Shown here piece by piece: positions 59,501 to 64,000 of a stretch of 64,000 nt of DNA (position 1 is the stretch's first letter; every line of letters begins with the position of its first letter). The position numbers and the translations under genes were made by a program. The notes beneath the pieces are model-generated. The model searched no databases. It was not told where the DNA came from and saw only the letters and a list, made by a program, of their open reading frames with translations. Source of the DNA: CAVZTA01 sp963778025 (GTDB taxonomy: Bacteria; Chloroflexota; Limnocylindria; Limnocylindrales; CSP1-4); the NCBI GenBank assembly GCA_963778025.1, contig CAVZTA010000011.1, forward strand, positions 89,482-153,481, in the 5' to 3' direction.

Positions 59501-60235
59501 TCAGCTGGACTGGCCGTTGCTCCACAGCGACCACAGCGTCGTCCGCAGCCGCCGCGGTTGCTGGAGCACCGTGGTGATCGCGAAGGCGACGTCATCGGCA
59601 TCGAGGAAGTCCGCGAGCATCGGCATGTCCGGCGTCCGGCCCGTGCCCATCGCGAACTCGGTCGCCACGCCCGCCGGACAGATCGCGCAGACGCGGATGC
59701 CCTGCTCGCGCAGCTCGCGGTCGAGCGACCCCGCCAGTCCGACCTGCGCGAACTTCGTGCCCGCGTAGACGGCCTCCTCGGCGCCGCCACGCAGACCAGC
59801 AGCGGACGCGACGATGACGATGTCCCCGCCGCCGCTCTCGAGCAGCGCCGGCACCGCCGCCCGGACCGCCCAGACCGTCCCGCTGTAGTTCGTCTCGATC
59901 ATCTGCCGCAGCAGCTCGTCGTCGTGGTCGAGGATGCTGCCGTACACGCCGATGCCCGCATTCGCGACCAGGCCCGTCAGCTTCCCGAAGCGGTCCTTCG
60001 CGGCTTCGACGAGCGCGGCGTTGTCGGCGGGCAGCCGCGTGTCCGAGACGACCCCGACCGCGTTGTCGGCGCCCAGCTCCTCGACCATCGCGGCCAGCCG
60101 GTCGCCATGGCGGGCGCCCAGGGCGACCTTGGCGCCCGCGGCCACGAGCTGCCGGGCCGCCGCGGCGCCGATCCCCGACGTGGCGCCGGTGATCGCGATG
60201 ACGTCGTCGGCAAGGGATCGGGTCTCGGCGGGCAC
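59501..60235 (-). CDS. Short-chain dehydrogenase/reductase
   Basis: The intact 244-residue protein has the NAD(P) motif ITGATSGIGAAAARQL, the NAG motif VANAGIGVYG and the catalytic Ser-Tyr-Lys in VASAAGLRGG and VYAGTKFAQ. It resembles classical SDRs acting on small alcohols or ketones with NADP(H); the cofactor-specific basic residue (GARHGDR) follows strand 2. GTG at 60235 has GGAGG ten bases upstream. The neighbour downstream is the AlkD-like gene. Confidence 0.85.
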   Translation of the reverse strand: MPAETRSLADDVIAITGATSGIGAAAARQLVAAGAKVALGARHGDRLAAMVEELGADNAVGVVSDTRLPADNAALVEAAKDRFGKLTGLVANAGIGVYGSILDHDDELLRQMIETNYSGTVWAVRAAVPALLESGGGDIVIVASAAGLRGGAEEAVYAGTKFAQVGLAGSLDRELREQGIRVCAICPAGVATEFAMGTGRTPDMPMLADFLDADDVAFAITTVLQQPRRLRTTLWSLWSNGQSS

Positions 60236-60366
60236 GGGCGACCTCCACGTACGAGCGGCTGCTGGACCGGAAGTATCGGACCCGCCGGGTGCGACCCGCG
60301 AACGGTCCGTCGAGCTCACGGGTCACGCGCCGGCAGCGGCGCGTCGCTCACACGTGGATGCGCGCG

Positions 60367-60372
60367 TACGCT
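60367..60372 (+). promoter_or_regulatory. -10 box, leaderless promoter
   Basis: TACGCT is seven bases before the GTG at 60380. Confidence 0.45.
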
Positions 60373-60379
60373 GGTCGTC

Positions 60380-60968
60380 GTGAGCCACACCCCGGATCCC
60401 GCGCGGATGGTGCTCGACCGCATCCTTGTCGAACCGAGCCCGGCGGACCTCTGGGCAGCTTCAGAAGGCGCTCCTGATGACCGGCGGCGAGGACGCGGCG
60501 CGAGCGCGCGTCGTGGCTCGCGAGTTCCACGCCTGCCTGCGCGCCCTGTCGAGCAAATCGGAGTCGCGAAGTGCCAGCCGCTGGGGCGCGGCGTTGGGGA
60601 CCGCGGCGGTCGCGAGTGTCACGCTGCCCGACCTGCTCCACGAACAGGAGCGCTCGATCGAGAGCCTCATCCAGAACGCGTTGCCGGCCGCCCTGGAGGT
60701 CGGCAGCGCGGTGAAGTCGGCGCAGGCCTGGGAGGTCGAGGCCGGCCTCATCTACGACGAGTTCGCGTGGTTCCTGTACGAGGAGTTGTGGGAGCTTTCG
60801 GTCGCCGAGCGGCCGGAGCTCGTCGCGGCCGAGCGCCGGGAGCGGATCGACGAGCTCCTCGATCCCCTGCTCGACCCATCCCTGGCCGATAGCGACCGGG
60901 GCGTCCTCGTGGTCGATGTCTTCCGCGCGGTCCTTGCCGCCCGGATGGAGCCGCTGCTGGACGGCTGA
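60380..60968 (+). CDS. Hypothetical helical protein (frame-broken)
   Basis: Joined through one +1 shift near 60450, the 195-residue product is mainly helical: KALLMTGGEDAARARVVAREF, LPDLLHEQERSIESLIQNALP and FAWFLYEELWELSVAERPEL. No metal or nucleotide motif and no membrane helix is visible. I do not recognise the family. The leaderless promoter supports the GTG start. Confidence 0.45.
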
Positions 60969-61071
60969 CTCCACGTCGGAATCCCTGAGGAGCGGCGGCA
61001 GCCCGGAGTGACAGCGGCTCCGGCGAGTAGACGGCTCGGTAACAAACTCGATCAGCGCTCGTCACACGGCT

Positions 61072-61647
61072 GTGACCGACCTGCCCGACTACGCCGCACC
61101 CGATGAGGCACAGCCCATCGTCGAGCGGCTGCGCACCGGGGGTCGGGTCGACGACGCCGAGCTGACGGCGCTGTACGAGGCCCATCGGGGCGAGCTGTTC
61201 GGGTTTCTCATCCGGATGACCCGCGATCGCGAGACCGCCGAGGAGCTCCTCCAGGACACGTTCATCCGGCTCATCCGGGAGGCCCGCGCCGGCCGCATGC
61301 CGGACGAGGTCCGGCCGTGGCTGTATCGGGTGGCGACCAACTCGGCGGTCAGCCGCGGCCGTCACTCCGCGGTCTGGAACCGGCTGCTGCCACGCCTGCT
61401 CGACCGGCGGGAGCCGGCCCGCCCGGACGCTGAGTTCCTGCGCACGGAGCGCGACGCAGCGCTGCACCACGCCCTGGCCGACCTGTCACCCGACGCCCGC
61501 GCCGCCCTGCTGCTCGCGGCCGAGGGCTTCGCCGGTCACGAGATCGCCGCGTCGATCGGTCGGACCGAGGCCGCCACGCGGACGCTCATGTGCCGCTCGC
61601 GTGCCCAGCTCCGCCTGGTCCTCGAAGCCGCGGAGGGCGGGTCATGA
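61072..61647 (+). CDS. ECF-type RNA polymerase sigma factor
   Basis: The 191-residue protein has region 2 in ALYEAHRGELFGFLIRMTRDRETAEELLQDTFIRLIREA (residues 30-68) and region 4 in LSPDARAALLLAAEGFAGHEIAASIGRTEAATRTLMCRSRAQLR (residues 138-181). Its ATGA overlap with the next gene, a zinc-type anti-sigma, shows a coupled sigma/anti-sigma pair. What it senses is unknown. It is a second such pair in the window; the two sigmas are not close copies. Confidence 0.88.
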   Translation: MTDLPDYAAPDEAQPIVERLRTGGRVDDAELTALYEAHRGELFGFLIRMTRDRETAEELLQDTFIRLIREARAGRMPDEVRPWLYRVATNSAVSRGRHSAVWNRLLPRLLDRREPARPDAEFLRTERDAALHHALADLSPDARAALLLAAEGFAGHEIAASIGRTEAATRTLMCRSRAQLRLVLEAAEGGS

Positions 61648-63732
61648 GCGTCCAGCCGTCCGCCCGCGCGATCCACGAGCGTGGCCTCGAGCTGGCCGCC
61701 GGCGGACTCGACTTCGAGCTGACCCGTGCCGAGTCGGCCGAGCTCGCGACCCATCTCGCGGGCTGCCCGGTGTGCGCCCCGCGGGCGGCCGGCATGCGTG
61801 CCGACGCCCTGGCCCTCCGCCGACCGCTGGGTGTCCGACCCTCGGCCCGGGTCGACGCCGCCATCGCGGCCGAGATCGCCGGCCGGCGTGTCCGACCGGG
61901 TCGCCTCGTGCTGGTCGCGGTCGCGGCGCTCCTGGCGCTCGCGCTGCTCGGGGCGGCGGCCATCGGGAGCTACATGTTGCGGAACCTCCAGGATCGGCCG
62001 CTCACGGTCGTGCCGCCGTCGACGCCGGTCACCGTCGTCAGCCCCGACCCGAGTGCGTCACCTGCGGTCCCTGGCGAGACGTGGGCCACGATCGAGTTCG
62101 CGCCCGGCTCGGGTGGCTCGCATCGAGGCCGCCACGTTCGTCGGCGCCGACATCGTCGGGGTGGGACGGGGCGGCTGCGTGCCTGACTTCAGCAATCCGA
62201 CCGACTGTTACGGTGCGGCATGGACGGCGGCCCAGGGTCGATCATGGGTCCGCGCCGAAGATCAGCCCGGTCTGGCGGTCGGGCTCGAATCCCCGACGAG
62301 TGGCCCCGAGAAGGGGATCTTCGACGTCGCGGCGGGTCCGGCCGGCATCGTGGCGATCGGTCACCAGTACGCGGGCGTCGGTCCCGGGATCTGGCGATCC
62401 ACCGATGGGCAGCGATGGGAACGCGTCTCGATCGGATCGAACGTCGTCGACGACTTCTTCGTCGCGATCGCCGCCTATCCGAAGGGGTACGTCATCGTCG
62501 GCCGAGCCGTCGACTACGGAGCCCTGACGGCCCACGCGGCGGCGTGGATCTCGCCCGACGGCCTGACCTGGACCCGAGTGACGGACACGGCCGCGATGGA
62601 CGTCGGGCCATGCCTGGACACCCTCGAGGAACCCGATTGCGGGGGCATGCGCGCCATCACCTGGACCGGCTCGTCCTTCGTGGCCGTGGGCGAGGCTCGA
62701 GAGGACTTCGGGAAAGTCTCGCGGCCGGCGGCGTGGACCTCGCAGGATGGCCAGGTCTGGACTCGGACCGATACCGGGCTCGACTTCGGCGGGCGGCTCT
62801 CCGGCGTCACCGGCGGCGGACCGGGTCTGGTCGCGGTCGGCACGATCTGCCAGCCGACCTGCATCGACGTCGTCGACGGTGTCGCCGCGAGCTCACGCGA
62901 CGGCTCGACCTGGACGGTGACGCAGATCACCGGCTCGTCCGCGCTTGCGGACGTGGCATCGGCCGGCGGATATGTGTTCGCGGTCGGTGTCGAGCCCGGG
63001 CGCCGCGCCCCCTGCGGCGCTCCGACTCTGGCGCAGCGCTGATGGCGTCGATCTGGCAACGAGTGGACGGGCCGCCGCGCCATCCTCGACGGGACGACGA
63101 TCATGGCGATCGACGCGGCTTCGAGCGGCGACCGGTTGATGATCGTCGGCTGGAGCGATATCCAACTCGGCCGTCGGTGTCACGAACTTCGCCTACCTGA
63201 GCCCCCCGGCGCCGCCCGTGACAGCACCGCCGACCGAGCCATCGGCCGTCGCATCCGCCATCCCGAGTTCGCCCTGCCGGACCCACGCCGATACGCTCCA
63301 CCGACGCCGCAGTGTCCGGCGCCGGCCGAACTTCCGGAACCCCCGGCCGTGGCGGCGTCCGCTGGTGGTCGGCCCGCCGTCGTCGCCACGCCCGGCTCAT
63401 CCACGACGATGACCTGCTCGACCGTCGGGACGTCCGATGCGGGCCCCATCTCGCCATCGGAGCCGCTGAACGCCAAGCCCGGCGAGACGATCAGCGTGAC
63501 TGTCCCGACCGGTTGGCAGATCGTCCACTGGGAGGGGTCGGATGCAGCGGTCGCCGGTGGGGATGCGAACATCTGGCCGCCGATCGAGCTGCCGCAGCCG
63601 TCGAGTCAGTTCGAGATGCCCGTCCCGAACCGTCCTGGTGACTCGACCTTGACCCTGACCGTCGTGGTGGTCAGCCCGGACGGCGGCGTCGTGATGGACC
63701 TCAGCGTGCAACTGCTCGTGCGCATCGGCTGA
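61644..63732 (+). CDS. Zinc-type anti-sigma factor with large outer sensor domain (heavily frame-broken)
   Basis: The N-terminus has the ZAS-like motif LATHLAGCPVCAPRA (His-x3-Cys-x2-Cys), then a membrane helix (LVLVAVAALLALALLGAAAIG) at about residue 95. Outside, the frame shifts near 62108 and continues with repeats like GIWRSTDGQRWERV, AWISPDGLTWTRV and AWTSQDGQVWTRT, the Asp-box pattern of sialidase-like propellers. Further shifts near 62995, 63047, 63075, 63168 and 63262 lead to a Pro-rich stretch and a last beta-sandwich-like domain (KPGETISVTVPTGWQIVHW) ending at 63732. I treat this as one gene of about 690 residues, but the last 200 could be a separate gene. Confidence 0.6.
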
Positions 63733-63764
63733 ACTTCGAGCTTGTGGCGCGTAAGGTCCGGATG

Positions 63765-63938
63765 ATGAAGACCCTGGCGATCGTGGCTTCAGTCAGCCTG
63801 TCGCGTCTGGCAGCGGGTCGACTGACCTCAACCAACCGTCCGCGCGAACCGCGGTCTTCAGGCCCATGGCCCGGTGGTCGTAGTCGGCCCACCGGCACGA
63901 AGCTCGTCGGGCACAACCTGGACCGCACGCGCGGCTGA
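63765..63938 (+). CDS. Doubtful short ORF with leaderless-type promoter
   Basis: TAAGGT at 63752-63757 is seven bases before this ATG and the product begins with a possible signal peptide MKTLAIVASVSLS, then loses any protein-like character, perhaps through another frame break. The minus strand has a competing open frame. Nothing reliable can be said of 63733-64000. Confidence 0.2.
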   Translation: MKTLAIVASVSLSRLAAGRLTSTNRPREPRSSGPWPGGRSRPTGTKLVGHNLDRTRG

Positions 63939-64000
63939 CGTCCGATCGGGCGTCCACGCAATGCCGTTCGCTGCGTGCGCGGCTCCGCCGGACGGACATC

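Noticed and set aside
63793..63999. Minus-strand 68-codon frame at the window end
   Set aside because: No start signal and no recognisable sequence; the edge of the window and likely frame errors make any call unsafe.

Overview
The window is very GC-rich (roughly 70% or more by eye). Genes are densely packed, stop/start overlaps of the ATGA or GTGA type are common, and many genes have a TANNNT -10 box only 6-7 nt before the start codon (leaderless transcription). Together with the gene content this fits a soil or freshwater Chloroflexota-like bacterium (a Limnocylindria/Ellin6529-type genome is my best guess) or an actinobacterium-like relative. No rRNA or ribosomal-protein gene is present to settle the placement. 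About twenty genes are interrupted by one-base shifts, mostly +1 in G/C-rich spots, after which the family sequence resumes in another frame. I read these as consensus errors of a long-read or low-coverage assembly, and annotate such genes as single CDS with the break positions given.

Layout. 1-4.6 kb: end of a DMT permease, an SbcC/SbcD-like pair, a zinc-ribbon protein. 5-14.9 kb: peptidase E, drug exporter, methyltransferase, arginase-family enzyme, a degenerate direct repeat around a secreted protein, SRPBCC, metallo-beta-lactamase-fold and amidohydrolase genes, DUF2231. 15-23 kb: mobA, selB, selA and selC (tRNA-Sec) on the minus strand, then an MFS exporter, an Na+/H+ antiporter and selD on the plus strand. 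23-29.5 kb: an ECF sigma/membrane beta-propeller pair, pterin dehydratase, a propeller lipoprotein, a VOC protein with an operator-bearing promoter, a GT39-type membrane protein. 29.7-37.4 kb: formate dehydrogenase locus with fdhD. 37.4-64 kb: mixed housekeeping and accessory genes (PLP decarboxylase, hydrolase, RlpA-like, HhH-GPD glycosylase, CAP and C39-like secreted proteins, FAD and GMC oxidoreductases, MerR+MFS, ArsR-SRPBCC fusion, DEAD-box helicase, acyl-ACP desaturase, AlkD-like, SDR, and a second ECF/anti-sigma pair).

The main story is a selenium-dependent, NAD-type formate dehydrogenase together with what it needs, within about 22 kb. fdhA has an in-frame UGA (Sec87) followed at once by a bacterial SECIS hairpin with a GGUCU loop. 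SelA, SelB, SelD and tRNA-Sec supply selenocysteine insertion, MobA makes the guanine-dinucleotide molybdenum cofactor, and FdhD activates the enzyme. The architecture is unusual. The catalytic molybdopterin polypeptide lacks its N-terminal [4Fe-4S] domain, which instead ends a separate NuoG/HoxU-like ferredoxin subunit three genes downstream. The diaphorase part is a NuoE-NuoF fusion.

Other points: a family of intergenic inverted repeats (three copies), two palindromic operator systems, overlapping divergent -10 boxes, and two sigma/anti-sigma pairs whose membrane partners carry propeller-like outer domains. I saw no CRISPR array, insertion sequence or prophage.
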